Positions 38,926-48,854 of a stretch of 64,000 bases of DNA are shown here, piece after piece. The notes below the pieces were generated by a model. It was not told where the DNA came from. It saw only the letters and a program-made list of their open reading frames with translations, and did not search any database. The stretch's first letter is position 1. Each line of letters starts with the position of its first letter. This DNA comes from Zetaproteobacteria bacterium CG06_land_8_20_14_3_00_59_53 (GTDB taxonomy: Bacteria > Pseudomonadota > Zetaproteobacteria > Mariprofundales > Mariprofundaceae), in NCBI GenBank assembly GCA_002779605.1, contig PEWE01000004.1, forward strand, positions 1 through 64,000, written 5' to 3'. Made by a program: the position numbers and the translations under genes.

Positions 38926-39870
38926 TCAACCACCGGACGGGTGGCCGAGCGTATGCTGCATCGGGGATAATAGCGAGCCGATCTGCACCATCGCCTCCCG
39001 GTCGGAGGCATTCACTTGATGCTCAAGGAAATCCAGTGTTTCACGATGCGGGTGCCCGATGACGATCACCATACCGCTGCTGGCCAGTCGTTTTCTGGCT
39101 TTAAGCCATGATTTCATTAGCAAATCCGGCTCCACGCTGTCATCGAGGAATACCTGTCGCTGCCCCCAGCGCAGCCCGGCCTGCTCGGCCATGCTGGCGG
39201 CAACCGAATCCTTGTTGGTTCGCGAATCGACAAAGAACAGCTTCTGCTCGCGACACACCTCCATGACCCAGCGCATCGGCTGCTCCAGAGCAGTCAGCCT
39301 TGAACCCATATGGTTGTTCACTCCCTGAACATACGGCACCCGGATCAAGGCATCATGCATTTTGCGGCGCACATCTTCGCGGTTCATGCCGACACGAATG
39401 AAAGCGTTGTCCATTTGCTTGCTGTAGCGCGGATTTCCCGGCTCCATCGGCATGTGCAGCATGACCGTATAACCGGCCTTATGGGCCAGTTCCGCAGCCT
39501 CGGCGGCATGCGGAGATTCAGGGAGAATGGCGATCGCCATGGGTATTTTCAGCGCAATCGCACGCTTGAGGGCAGGAAGATCATAACCGACATCATCGAG
39601 GATCAGCGCAATGCCGCGATGCTTTTCCGGCGACGTTGCGGGAGAAGAGTCCTGCTCCGGGGTCGCCTCTTCCTCGGGGGCCACCGGAACTTCGACCTCA
39701 GGCACAGCCTCTTCGAAAACCACGGCAGGTGCCTTTGCCTGCGGCGCTGCTACAGGCTTTCTAACCGCCTCGTCGCCACCATTACCGGCCAGCCACAGGG
39801 TCAGCAGGAGCACGGTAAGCAGGCCTGAAAGCAGGGCATACACCCATACCGGGCGCGACCGTCGGCTCAT
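38926..39870 (-). CDS. Divergent polysaccharide deacetylase (YibQ family)
   Basis: GIALILDDVGYDLPALKRAIALKIPMAIAILPESPHAAEAAELAHKAGYTVMLHMPMEP, GVNNHMGSRLT. Confidence 0.9.
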   Translation of the reverse strand: MSRRSRPVWVYALLSGLLTVLLLTLWLAGNGGDEAVRKPVAAPQAKAPAVVFEEAVPEVEVPVAPEEEATPEQDSSPATSPEKHRGIALILDDVGYDLPALKRAIALKIPMAIAILPESPHAAEAAELAHKAGYTVMLHMPMEPGNPRYSKQMDNAFIRVGMNREDVRRKMHDALIRVPYVQGVNNHMGSRLTALEQPMRWVMEVCREQKLFFVDSRTNKDSVAASMAEQAGLRWGQRQVFLDDSVEPDLLMKSWLKARKRLASSGMVIVIGHPHRETLDFLEHQVNASDREAMVQIGSLLSPMQHTLGHPSGG

Positions 39871-39899
39871 CCCTTAACCCTGTTGTCCGCTTACCGGGT

Positions 39900-41273
39900 T
39901 CAGCGCGCCGCCATACCTTCGATGGCATGCACGCCGCGCAGCAGATCCAGCGCCCTTTGCAGATACACATCCTGCTCCAGACGCTTCTGCATAGCCTCGC
40001 TCGGCTCGCCCTGCACTTCGTCAGCCTTGCCCTGCACTTCGTCAGCCTTGCCCTGCACTTCGTCAGCCTTGCCCTGCGCGGCAGCCCTGCCCGCATTACT
40101 CAGATGGCCCTTCAGATCGCGCTCGAACACACGCGTCGGCTTGGCTTTCTTATCCTCGTCCTCACGGGCGATACGCACCTCTTCCACCGGCACATCCGGC
40201 ACGATACCGGTCGCCTGGATGGAACGTCCGCTCGGTGTGTAATACAGCGCCGTGGTCAACTTGATGGCCGAGCCGTCAGGCAGACCGACCACGGATTGCA
40301 CCGAGCCCTTACCGAAACTCTGTGCACCGATCAGCACGGCGCGATGGTTGTCCTGCAATGCACCTGCCACGATCTCGGAAGCCGAGGCCGAACCGTTATT
40401 GATCAACACGACCAGCGGCACACCGTCCAGCTCATCGCCGGTCTGCGCCTGGAAGGAAAGGTTGCGTCCGGTGCGCGACTTGGTGCTGACAATCCCGCCC
40501 CTGTCGAGGAACAGGTCGGACACCGAGACAGCCTGGTCGAGCAGGCCGCCCGGGTTGTTGCGCAGATCAAGCACTGCACCATACAGATGCCCACCGGCCT
40601 GTTTTTTCAGCGCATCGATATCCGCCTTGAGCAGCTCGCCAGTGCGTTCCTGGAACTGGGTGATGCGCAGATAGGCATAGCCAGGAGCCACGAAATCGCT
40701 CTTCACGGACTTCACCTTGATGATGTCGCGCACGATCCTGATCTCCAGAGGCTGGGCCTCACCACTACGCACGATGGTCAGCGTGATCTCGGTTCCCGGC
40801 TTGCCGCGCATCAGCTTCACCGCCTCGGGCAGCGACATATCACGGGTCAGCAGATCGTCGATCTTGATGATGATATCACCGGCCTTGATGCCGGCACGGT
40901 CAGCAGGCGTATCCTCAATCGGGGTGACGATACGGATCGCACCTTCGGTTGCGGTGATCTCGATACCCAGACCGCCGAACTTGCCGGTGGTATCCACCTG
41001 CATCTGTTTGTACATCTCCTTGTCGAGATAGACCGAATGCGGATCGAGGCTGCTCAGCATGCCGGAGAGCGCACCGTCGATCAGCTTCTCATCACTCACT
41101 TCCTCGACATAGGAGCGGCGCACCATTTCCATGATCTTGGAGAACTTCTGCAACTGCTCGTAGTTGGTAGCGGAGACCGCTTCGGCCCGCTCGCTCTGCA
41201 AAAAGACCACGCCACCACCGGCCAGCACAACCACCAGAAGCATCCAGACAACCTTGCGCACGCTCACACCCAT
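39900..41273 (-). CDS. ctpA: S41 family C-terminal processing peptidase
   Basis: PDZ FGGLGIEITATEGAIRIVTPIEDTPADRAGIKAGDIIIKID; catalytic NNGSASASEIVAGALQDNHRAVLIGAQSFGKGSVQ. Confidence 0.93.
   Translation of the reverse strand: MGVSVRKVVWMLLVVVLAGGGVVFLQSERAEAVSATNYEQLQKFSKIMEMVRRSYVEEVSDEKLIDGALSGMLSSLDPHSVYLDKEMYKQMQVDTTGKFGGLGIEITATEGAIRIVTPIEDTPADRAGIKAGDIIIKIDDLLTRDMSLPEAVKLMRGKPGTEITLTIVRSGEAQPLEIRIVRDIIKVKSVKSDFVAPGYAYLRITQFQERTGELLKADIDALKKQAGGHLYGAVLDLRNNPGGLLDQAVSVSDLFLDRGGIVSTKSRTGRNLSFQAQTGDELDGVPLVVLINNGSASASEIVAGALQDNHRAVLIGAQSFGKGSVQSVVGLPDGSAIKLTTALYYTPSGRSIQATGIVPDVPVEEVRIAREDEDKKAKPTRVFERDLKGHLSNAGRAAAQGKADEVQGKADEVQGKADEVQGEPSEAMQKRLEQDVYLQRALDLLRGVHAIEGMAAR
40008..40077. 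repeat. In-frame 21-bp tandem repeat in the 3' end of ctpA
   Basis: gccctgcacttcgtcagcctt at 40008, 40029, 40050, plus partial at 40071; encodes repeated GKADEVQ. Confidence 0.95.
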
Positions 41274-41422
41274 AACACCATCCTGTTTTCAAATTCATCC
41301 GGCATCGCACAGCGGTGCCATCGTATCCCATCATCGCTCCGGCAGCATGATGCACGCCGGGAGCCTGTTCCGTGAGGTGGAACAAATCCCCCTGAACGGA
41401 CATCGCCATGCACACTGCCGGA

Positions 41423-42565
41423 TCAGCCCTTGCGGCGACACCAGTGCAAGGGATTCGACGGTCTGCCCTTATCGCGCACCTCGAAATACAGCCGCGTCTG
41501 CTGCACCCAACCCGTATTGCCCGGATCGGCAAGCACATCACCTTCAGCCACCCAGTCACCGGCACGCTTATACAGGGCATCGTTGTGCGCATACACCGTC
41601 ATCAACCCATCGCCGTGATCGACAATCAGCATCAGGCCATAACCCCCGAACCAGTCGGCATATCGCACCTGCCCGGCGGCAATCGCCTTAACCTGCCCGC
41701 CGCTCTGGCGGGGGGCAAGCTGAATGCCTGCAAGGTTCGGGCGGCCGGGTGCGGTCGGCGAATTGAAGGCTGCGACGACCTTACCATCCAATGGCCACGC
41801 CAGCTTGCCCTTCATCTGCCGCATCGGCGTCCACTCGTCGGCATTATCGGTGTTCAGCAGGGTGGAGCCGACGCCGGCAAGCAGCTTTTTCAGGCCCTGC
41901 TCCTGCCGCGCCAGTTGCTTATCGCGCTCGGCCTTCAGGCCGGCATCCTGTTTGACCTTCTCCCATAGCGCCCGTTTCCCCGCTCTGGCCTGCCGCAGTT
42001 CGTCCAGCCGCTGCTGCTTGGCCAGACGCAGGGCATCCAACTCACGGCGCTGCACCTCAATATCCGCCTGCGTGGTGGCCAGGGCCTGCCGCGCCTCGGC
42101 GAATTCCGCTCGATCCTGCTGCTGCTTGTGCACCAGCCGCGACATCAGGAACTGACGGTGCGGCATATCGGCGACATTGGCATCAAACAACATATCCAGC
42201 CACAGCGACGGACGATCCGCCTGACGATACGCCATGGCCGCCTCGCGCTGCATATGCTCCTGCAGGCGCAGCATCCGCCCGCGCAATTCCTCCTGCCGCA
42301 GCTTCAGCCCGGCGATGCGGGTATCGGCTCGTTTCACGCTGTCGCCGGCCTGCCTTGCCTCACTGCTTGCCTCGACAACCGCCGTATCCGCACCCTTGAG
42401 TTCGGCACCGAGCGTGCCGAGCTGCGCCTCCAGTTGCTCGCGGATGCGCTGCACCTCGACGCGCTGCTGGCGGACCTGTTCCAGCTTTGCAGCGGTATCG
42501 GCGGCATCAGCAGGCGCTGCTGCGAACAGCAGCAGGGAGATACAGAAAAGCCGGGACAAAAACAT
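41423..42565 (-). CDS. envC: Murein hydrolase activator EnvC-like (degenerate M23 with coiled coil)
   Basis: Signal peptide; coiled coil; LAWPLDGKVVAAFNSPTAPGRPNLAGIQLAPRQSGGQVKAIAAGQVRYADWFGGYGLMLIVDHGDGLMTVYAHND. Confidence 0.88.
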   Translation of the reverse strand: MFLSRLFCISLLLFAAAPADAADTAAKLEQVRQQRVEVQRIREQLEAQLGTLGAELKGADTAVVEASSEARQAGDSVKRADTRIAGLKLRQEELRGRMLRLQEHMQREAAMAYRQADRPSLWLDMLFDANVADMPHRQFLMSRLVHKQQQDRAEFAEARQALATTQADIEVQRRELDALRLAKQQRLDELRQARAGKRALWEKVKQDAGLKAERDKQLARQEQGLKKLLAGVGSTLLNTDNADEWTPMRQMKGKLAWPLDGKVVAAFNSPTAPGRPNLAGIQLAPRQSGGQVKAIAAGQVRYADWFGGYGLMLIVDHGDGLMTVYAHNDALYKRAGDWVAEGDVLADPGNTGWVQQTRLYFEVRDKGRPSNPLHWCRRKG

Positions 42566-43014
42566 CACGGACGATGATAGGGATGATTGCGCAGGATGGA
42601 AAACGCGCGGTAGAACTGTTCCAGGGCGATCACCCGTACCAGCTGGTGCGGCAGGGTCAGCCGTGAAAGCCCCCATGTGGCCGAGGCCGCGCTCTTCACC
42701 GACTCGTGCACGCCATCGGCGCCACCGATCACGAAATCCAGCTGGGCATCGCCCTGCTGCCGAGCGAACCACTCGCCCCATTGCATGCTGGTCATCTGTC
42801 TGCCGTGCTCGTCGAACAGCACGAAACCCTTACCCGCCTTATCCAGAATAGAGGCTGCCTCCTGCTGCTTGCGTTGCGTGGCCTGTTTGCCCTTGCCGTC
42901 GGGCAGCTCTATCACCGTGCAGGGTGCGAACGGGCTTAAGCGCTGCACAAAGCGGGCCTCGAAATCGGCGAGTTCCGCCGCTCTCCGCCCGACGACGATC
43001 AGGCGCAGCTTCAC
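42565..43014 (-). CDS. rlmH: 23S rRNA pseudouridine(1915) N3-methyltransferase RlmH
   Basis: GTG start; DFVIGGADGVHESVKSAASATWGLSRLTLPHQLVRVIALEQFYRAFSILRNHPYHR. Confidence 0.95.
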   Translation of the reverse strand: MKLRLIVVGRRAAELADFEARFVQRLSPFAPCTVIELPDGKGKQATQRKQQEAASILDKAGKGFVLFDEHGRQMTSMQWGEWFARQQGDAQLDFVIGGADGVHESVKSAASATWGLSRLTLPHQLVRVIALEQFYRAFSILRNHPYHRP

Positions 43015-43376
43015 TGCGCGTCGACTGGCTCCGCAGCTGCGTGACTGGCTCCGGGCTGCTGCCACAGGCGCTCAAGCTGGAAGGACTCGCGCACCTCGGG
43101 CAGGAACAGGTGGACGACGATGTCGCCCATATCGATCAGCAGCCATTCGGCTGCCTCGCGCCCTTCGATGTGTGCCGCAAAACCATATTTATGCGCCACC
43201 TCGGACACGGCCTGCGCCATGGACATCAGCTGGCGTGCATTGCGCCCGGTGGCCAGCACGAAACGATCGGTCACCGCGCAACGTCCCTCCACGCGGATCA
43301 CCAGCACATCGCTGCCCTTCTTGTCTTCCAGCGCCGCAACCACGTCGCTGCTCATCTTCTCAATAGACTGATTCAC
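43011..43376 (-). CDS. rsfS: Ribosome silencing factor RsfS
   Basis: ALEDKKGSDVLVIRVEGRCAVTDRFVLATGRNARQLMSMA...EWLLIDMGDIVVHLF. Confidence 0.94.
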   Translation of the reverse strand: MNQSIEKMSSDVVAALEDKKGSDVLVIRVEGRCAVTDRFVLATGRNARQLMSMAQAVSEVAHKYGFAAHIEGREAAEWLLIDMGDIVVHLFLPEVRESFQLERLWQQPGASHAAAEPVDAQ

Positions 43377-43385
43377 TTGCTCTCC

Positions 43386-44018
43386 TCAGGCCGCCGGTCC
43401 GGCATAAGCCTGTTCAATTTCCCGACGCACACATTCAGGCACCATGCCCGCCAGATTTTCTCCATGCTCCGCCATGCGTCGCACCCCGGTTGCCGACACT
43501 TCCGGCAATGCCACATCCATATCCACCCGCCGGCCGCATCCTGCAGACCCGTTCAACCATGCTTGCAGCGACATGCTGCCGAACGCCGCCGCCGCATCGC
43601 CCGCAGGCTGATGCGCCGCGCGCCCGAACACAGCCACATCACACTGGCCTGCATGTTCGGGATAATCCACCCATCCGTCCATGCCGGCAAAGGCATCCGC
43701 ACCAAGCAGCAACACGCCATGTACTTCCGGACATGCAGCCGCGAAACGCCGCAGGGTGACGATCGTCGGTGTCGGCGTATCCGCCGCCACCTCCCAATCC
43801 ATCACCCGGACCCGTCGATCTCCGGCGAAGATGCGCCGCATCCAGTCCAGCCTGTCAGCAGGGGTAGCGCGATCCGACAGCGTACGATGTACCGGCAGCC
43901 CCGCCGGAATCACCCATACCTCATCCAGCCGTAGCCCGGCGAGCGCCGCATGAACCAACGCAACATGCCCGATATGCGGCGGATCGAAACTCCCGCCGAA
44001 CAACCCGATGCGCTTCAC
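43386..44018 (-). CDS. nadD: Nicotinate-nucleotide adenylyltransferase
   Basis: GTG start; VKRIGLFGGSFDPPHIGHVALVHAAL. Confidence 0.92.
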   Translation of the reverse strand: MKRIGLFGGSFDPPHIGHVALVHAALAGLRLDEVWVIPAGLPVHRTLSDRATPADRLDWMRRIFAGDRRVRVMDWEVAADTPTPTIVTLRRFAAACPEVHGVLLLGADAFAGMDGWVDYPEHAGQCDVAVFGRAAHQPAGDAAAAFGSMSLQAWLNGSAGCGRRVDMDVALPEVSATGVRRMAEHGENLAGMVPECVRREIEQAYAGPAA

Positions 44019-44066
44019 TGACCGAGTCAAACGCCCTTGGTTCCTGGAACAACCGGTTGGCCGATA

Positions 44067-44160
44067 TTTGTTCCGTGGCAAGGCGCGATGCGCGCAGCAG
44101 CGGTGCGTACCGGCGGTACGTGAACATTCGAGCACAGCAGCAACGCCGCCACGGGGCAAA
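44067..44160. repeat. Imperfect inverted-repeat element (hairpin-forming) between nadD and proA
   Basis: Outer arms TTTGTTCCGTGGC (44067-44079) and GCCACGGGGCAAA (44148-44160), 11/13 complementary; inner stem CGTACC-GGC-GGTACG (44106-44120). Confidence 0.65.
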
Positions 44161-44166
44161 TAGCGG

Positions 44167-45435
44167 TCAACCCCGAATCTCGCCATGGCCGAGGACGATC
44201 CACTTCTGCGTGGTCAACCCATGCAACCCCACCGGCCCGCGCACATGCAGACGATCGGTGGAAATGCCGATCTCGGCACCCAGACCGTATTCGAAGCCAT
44301 CGGCGAAGCGCGTGCTGGCATTCCACATCACCGAGGAGGAATCCACCTCGCGCAGGAAACGCATACCCGCCGCGTAGTCGGCGGTGATGATGCTCTCGGT
44401 ATGCGCGGAACCGTGCGCCGCGATATGCGCGATGGCCTCATCCAGACTGTCCACCACACGCACCGAGAGGATGGCATCAAGGTATTCGGTATCCCAATCG
44501 GCATCCGTCGCCGCCTGCATGGAAGGCACCAGCGCGCGACTTCGCGCGCAACCGCGCAGGCTGGCGCCGGCCTTGTCCAGTGCCTCGGCCATGACCGGCA
44601 GGAACTCGCCGGCCACTGCTGCATGCACCAGCAGGGTCTCCATGGCATTGCACACACCGGTACGATGCATCTTGGCGTTCACGGCGATCTTCGTCGCCAT
44701 CTGCAGGTCGGCGGCGCTATCCACATACACATGGCAGATGCCGTCCAGATGCTTGATCACCGGCACGCGCGCCTCCGCCGAGATACGCTCGATCAGCGAT
44801 TTGCCGCCGCGCGGAATGATCACATCAACGTACTTTTCCGCCTTGATCAATTCACCGACCAGCGCACGGTCGGTGGAATCGACCAGCTGCACGGCATCCT
44901 GCGGCAGACCGCAGTCGAGCAGCGCACGACGCAACACGCCGGCGATCGCACGATTGGAATGGATCGCCTCGGAGCCGCCGCGCAGGATCACCGCGTTGCC
45001 GGATTTCAGACACAGTGCCGCCGCATCGGCAGTCACATTCGGACGCGACTCATAGATGATGCCGATCACGCCGAGCGGCACGCGCATATGGCCGACCTGG
45101 ATGCCGGAAGGACGGAACACCAGATCGCTGATCTCGCCGACAGGATCGGGCAGTGCCGCGATCTGCTCCAGACCCAGCGCCATGGCCTCGATACGCGAGG
45201 CGGTCAGCTCCAGGCGGTCCAGCATCGCTGCATCCAGCCCGTTGTCGCGCCCCGCCTGCATATCCAGCGCATTGGCTGCGATGATCTCCTGCTTTTCGCG
45301 CGCCAGCAGTGCCGCGCCCTTCATCAGCGCGGAATTCTTGGCCTCGGTATCCACCATGCGCATGGTTCCGGCAGCCTGCCTGGCCTGCTCGCCCAGTTGC
45401 TGCATGATCTGCTGCACCGTATGTGTTGTCGTCAT
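44167..45435 (-). CDS. proA: Gamma-glutamyl phosphate reductase
   Basis: [48 protein letters not shown]. Confidence 0.96.
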   Translation of the reverse strand: MTTTHTVQQIMQQLGEQARQAAGTMRMVDTEAKNSALMKGAALLAREKQEIIAANALDMQAGRDNGLDAAMLDRLELTASRIEAMALGLEQIAALPDPVGEISDLVFRPSGIQVGHMRVPLGVIGIIYESRPNVTADAAALCLKSGNAVILRGGSEAIHSNRAIAGVLRRALLDCGLPQDAVQLVDSTDRALVGELIKAEKYVDVIIPRGGKSLIERISAEARVPVIKHLDGICHVYVDSAADLQMATKIAVNAKMHRTGVCNAMETLLVHAAVAGEFLPVMAEALDKAGASLRGCARSRALVPSMQAATDADWDTEYLDAILSVRVVDSLDEAIAHIAAHGSAHTESIITADYAAGMRFLREVDSSSVMWNASTRFADGFEYGLGAEIGISTDRLHVRGPVGLHGLTTQKWIVLGHGEIRG

Positions 45436-46598
45436 CGTTTCGACCCCTCTCTACTGCCCAGCAATACCAGATTGTCGCGGTGCACCACCGACGAAAAATC
45501 CCGGTACCCGAGCAGTCGTTCAATATCCTCGCTGGCCACACCGGCCAGCCTGCGCATCTCCTCGGCGCTGTAGTTGCAAAGGCCGCGTGCGATTACCGCA
45601 TCGCCTGCAACGATCTCGACGCATTCGCCCTTGTCGAACGCACCTTCGATGGCACGCACACCCACCGGTAGCAGGCTCGCGCCATGCTCGACGACGGCGC
45701 GTGCCGCACCGGCATCCACCACGATACGCCCGGCAGGGTGCAGAACCTCGGCGATCCAGTGCTGCCGGCGGCTCTGCCTGTCGCCACCGCAGACAAACAG
45801 GGTGCCGACATCATCCCCGCGGATCAATGCAGCCAGCATGCCGGGTTTATCGCCGCTGACCACGGCCGTGGCCACACCGCCGCGCGTGGCAATGCGCGCG
45901 GCCTTTAATTTGCTCGCCATGCCACCAGTACCGAAACTGCTGCCCGATTCTCCGGCCATGGACAGAATTTCGGGGGTCAGTGATTCGACCAGCCCGATGC
46001 GACGAGCATCGGGGGTGGTCGCCGGATTGGCATCGTACAAGGCATCGACATCGGTCATGATGACCAGCAGATCAGCATCCAGCAGCAGGCTGACCAACGC
46101 CCCCAGATTATCATTGTCCCCGAACTTGATTTCCTGCACCACCACGGTGTCGTTCTCATTGACGATCGGCACCACGCCGGCTGAAAGCAGGGTCTCGCCG
46201 GTATTGCTGGCGTTGAGATAACGCCGGCGGTTACGCAGATCGTCGCCGGTCAGCAGCATCTGCGCCACCCCGATACCGTGCCCGGCAAAGGCCTGCTTAT
46301 AGGCATGCATCAGCGAGGGCTGGCCGATGGCCGCCGCCGCCTGTTTTTCATGCACGGACAGTTTGCGGCTCACCCAACCCAGATGCACCCGGCCCAGCGC
46401 CACAGCCCCGGACGACACTACGATCACCTGTTTGCCATGGGCGTGCAGTGCTGCGATCTCGTTTGCAAAGCGCTGCACACGAGCCATCTGCACACCGCCA
46501 TCGGCCGCACCTGCGGCATCGCCGGCGGCCAGCAGGGAGCTGCCGATCTTGACCACGATGCGTTGCGCACGGGCAATATCGGAGCGTTGCCGGATCAC
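45432..46598 (-). CDS. proB: Glutamate 5-kinase (with PUA domain)
   Basis: [54 protein letters not shown]. Confidence 0.96.
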   Translation of the reverse strand: MIRQRSDIARAQRIVVKIGSSLLAAGDAAGAADGGVQMARVQRFANEIAALHAHGKQVIVVSSGAVALGRVHLGWVSRKLSVHEKQAAAAIGQPSLMHAYKQAFAGHGIGVAQMLLTGDDLRNRRRYLNASNTGETLLSAGVVPIVNENDTVVVQEIKFGDNDNLGALVSLLLDADLLVIMTDVDALYDANPATTPDARRIGLVESLTPEILSMAGESGSSFGTGGMASKLKAARIATRGGVATAVVSGDKPGMLAALIRGDDVGTLFVCGGDRQSRRQHWIAEVLHPAGRIVVDAGAARAVVEHGASLLPVGVRAIEGAFDKGECVEIVAGDAVIARGLCNYSAEEMRRLAGVASEDIERLLGYRDFSSVVHRDNLVLLGSREGSKR

Positions 46599-47614
46599 TC
46601 TTCGGTCACCTCTGATTCGCGCATTTTCTTCACCTCACCATAGGCTGCATGCAGCAACGCCGGCACACCCTCTCCGCTGACTGCAGAAATCATGTAGCAG
46701 GTCAGGCCGCTGGCCTTTGCCTCGGCCAGCACAGCGGCGCGCAGTTCATCATCTAGCACATCGATTTTGTTGATGACCAGCAACCGCGTCTTTTCCCAGA
46801 CTGAACCGCCATAGCCCTTCAGCTCTTCCTCCACCTCGGCGATCTGCTCCGCAATACCGGCGCCAGTGAGGCTGGCGGCATCCACCAGATGCAACAGCAC
46901 CTTGGTGCGCTCGACATGGCGCAGGAAACGCATACCCAGCCCCTTGCCCTCATGTGCCCCTCCGATAAGCCCGGGAATATCGGCCACCACGAAGGCATCC
47001 GAATCGTCGGTGAACACCTCGCCGAGAATGGGTTTCAGCGTGGTGAACGGATAATCCGCCACCTTGGGACGAGCATTGGAGATGCGCGCCAGAAACGTCG
47101 ATTTGCCGGCATTGGGCAGACCGACCAGACCGACATCAGCCATCACCTTGAGCTCAAGCTTGCGCCTGCCCTCTTCACCGGGCTCACCCGGCTGTGCATA
47201 ACGCGGTGCCTGATTGGTGCTTGTCTTGAAGCGTGCATTGCCCAGACCACCCTGACCGCCGCGCGCCAGTATATAGCGTTCGCCTTCCACCTTCAGGTCG
47301 GCCAGCAACTCGCCTTCCTCATTGCGCACCATGGTACCCACGGGCACCTCGATCTCGATGTCCTCTCCATTGCGCCCGTGCATATCCGAGCCCTTGCCCT
47401 GCTCGCCGTTCTTGGCGAACAGGCGCTTGCGCAGATACAGCTCCTGCAGGGTGTTCTTGCGGGTACTGGCCAGCAGGATCACATGCCCGCCACGACCGCC
47501 GTCCCCACCGTTCGGACCGCCCTTGGGCACATATTTTTCGCGCCTGAAAGCCACGCAGCCGGAACCGCCGTTACCGGCCCGAACCTCGATATTCACTTCA
47601 TCAATAAATCGCAT
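46595..47614 (-). CDS. obgE: GTPase ObgE/CgtA
   Basis: MRFIDEVNIEVRAGNGGSGCVAFRREKYVPKGGPNGGDGGRGGHV, GLPNAGKSTFL. Confidence 0.97.
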   Translation of the reverse strand: MRFIDEVNIEVRAGNGGSGCVAFRREKYVPKGGPNGGDGGRGGHVILLASTRKNTLQELYLRKRLFAKNGEQGKGSDMHGRNGEDIEIEVPVGTMVRNEEGELLADLKVEGERYILARGGQGGLGNARFKTSTNQAPRYAQPGEPGEEGRRKLELKVMADVGLVGLPNAGKSTFLARISNARPKVADYPFTTLKPILGEVFTDDSDAFVVADIPGLIGGAHEGKGLGMRFLRHVERTKVLLHLVDAASLTGAGIAEQIAEVEEELKGYGGSVWEKTRLLVINKIDVLDDELRAAVLAEAKASGLTCYMISAVSGEGVPALLHAAYGEVKKMRESEVTEE

Positions 47615-47730
47615 AACTCAACGCTGACCTTCTTATACATATGGATTCCCTTGCGGGTCTCCGTGCAGCAGATGCAGGAACCGGCAAAATCATGCACGCA
47701 TACGCCGGATTTTGTAAGCTGTTGCAAAAG

Positions 47731-47758
47731 CAAAAAGGGCGCGATTGCTCGCGCCCTT
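47731..47758 (-). terminator. Rho-independent terminator downstream of rpmA
   Basis: AAGGGCGCGA-GCAA-TCGCGCCCTT on the minus strand followed by TTT tract. Confidence 0.85.
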
Positions 47759-47781
47759 CGAACATTGCGGGGATGGGATAA

Positions 47782-48030
47782 TCAGGAAGCGATACGCACA
47801 GTCGTGCGGCCGGCCTTCTGAAAATACTCCACCTGACCATCAACCAGTGCGAATAAGGTGAAATCCTTGCCACAACCGACGTTGTCGCCCGGACGGATCT
47901 TGGTGCCGCGCTGGCGAACCAGGATGTTACCGGCGATGACATTCTCGCCGCCGTATTTCTTTACGCCAAGGCGCTTGGCGTTTGAGTCGCGTCCGTTGCG
48001 GGATGAACCGCCTGCTTTCTTATGTGCCAT
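47782..48030 (-). CDS. rpmA: 50S ribosomal protein L27
   Basis: [42 protein letters not shown]. Confidence 0.98.
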   Translation of the reverse strand: MAHKKAGGSSRNGRDSNAKRLGVKKYGGENVIAGNILVRQRGTKIRPGDNVGCGKDFTLFALVDGQVEYFQKAGRTTVRIAS

Positions 48031-48033
48031 GCT

Positions 48034-48462
48034 TTACTCCTCTGCGCTCTTAGCAGCTGCTTTTTTTGCTGCCGGCGTCTTAGCGGCAGGCTTGGCTTCG
48101 GCTTCTGCAGGTGCCTCGACAGCAGCAGCCTTGGCAGGCGCAGCCTTCTTGGCGGCAGCACCGATAGCGGTGATGCGCACAGCGGTGAAAGCCTGACGAT
48201 GGCCCATAGTGCGCTGCGTATGCTTGCGGCGACGCTTCTTGAAGATCTCGACCTTCTTGCCCAGGCCCTGGGCCAGCACTTCTGCGCTGACACTGCTCTT
48301 GGCGGCATCGGCACCGATCTTGACGGCATCGCCTTCTCCGAGCATCAGCACCTTGTCAAAGGTGACCTGCTTGCCGGGCTCTTCGGCCAGCTTCGCCACG
48401 CGCAGGACATCGCCTTCCTGCACACGGTACTGCTTGCCGCCTGTCTGTATTACTGCATACAT
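48034..48462 (-). CDS. rplU: 50S ribosomal protein L21 with Ala/Lys-rich C-terminal extension
   Basis: [22 protein letters not shown]; tail [41 protein letters not shown]. Confidence 0.97.
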   Translation of the reverse strand: MYAVIQTGGKQYRVQEGDVLRVAKLAEEPGKQVTFDKVLMLGEGDAVKIGADAAKSSVSAEVLAQGLGKKVEIFKKRRRKHTQRTMGHRQAFTAVRITAIGAAAKKAAPAKAAAVEAPAEAEAKPAAKTPAAKKAAAKSAEE

Positions 48463-48495
48463 AATCGTAACTCCAGTTCTTTTGTCGGTGCGCGC

Positions 48496-48705
48496 TTAAG
48501 CGGACGGCTTGTTGCCGTACTTGCGGTAGAAGCGCTCCACGCGACCCTCGGTATCCATGATCTTCTGCTTGCCGGTGTAGAACGGATGGCAGGAAGAGCA
48601 GATTTCGACATGAATGTCGCCTACGGTCGAGCGTGTCTCAAAGGTATTGCCACAGGAGCAAGCCACCTTGGAGGTTTTGTATTCCGGATGAATGTCAGCT
48701 TTCAT
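48496..48705 (-). CDS. rpmE: 50S ribosomal protein L31 (Cys-containing)
   Basis: [47 protein letters not shown]. Confidence 0.97.
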   Translation of the reverse strand: MKADIHPEYKTSKVACSCGNTFETRSTVGDIHVEICSSCHPFYTGKQKIMDTEGRVERFYRKYGNKPSA

Positions 48706-48854
48706 TGCTTTGTTACTCCCGTTAAATCTGAAAGGGCGCGATTTATACTCAGAACACGTCCGCTTGGCAAGTGTTGTTTGGATATATTGTCATATAGGGT
48801 CACTTTCAGATCCTAGACCCCGACCCGGCCTGTGGGCCGGACCGGGTAATACAA

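Noticed and set aside
38936-38962. tRNA-like start gggtggccgagcg
   Set aside because: Lies in the 3' coding end of the YibQ-like gene and I could not find a matching acceptor stem or T arm.
39927-41375. 482-aa plus-strand ORF
   Set aside because: Antisense shadow of ctpA; same codon-bias artefact.
41365-41383. Small palindrome TGTTCC-N7-GGAACA between envC and ctpA
   Set aside because: Short stem, single copy, no T tract; not distinguishable from chance.
44185-45573. 462-aa plus-strand ORF
   Set aside because: Antisense shadow of proA.
48820-48846. GC-rich hairpin after nuoN (CCGGCC-TGTG-GGCCGG)
   Set aside because: A stem is present but there is no T tract on the transcribed strand; too weak to list as a terminator.
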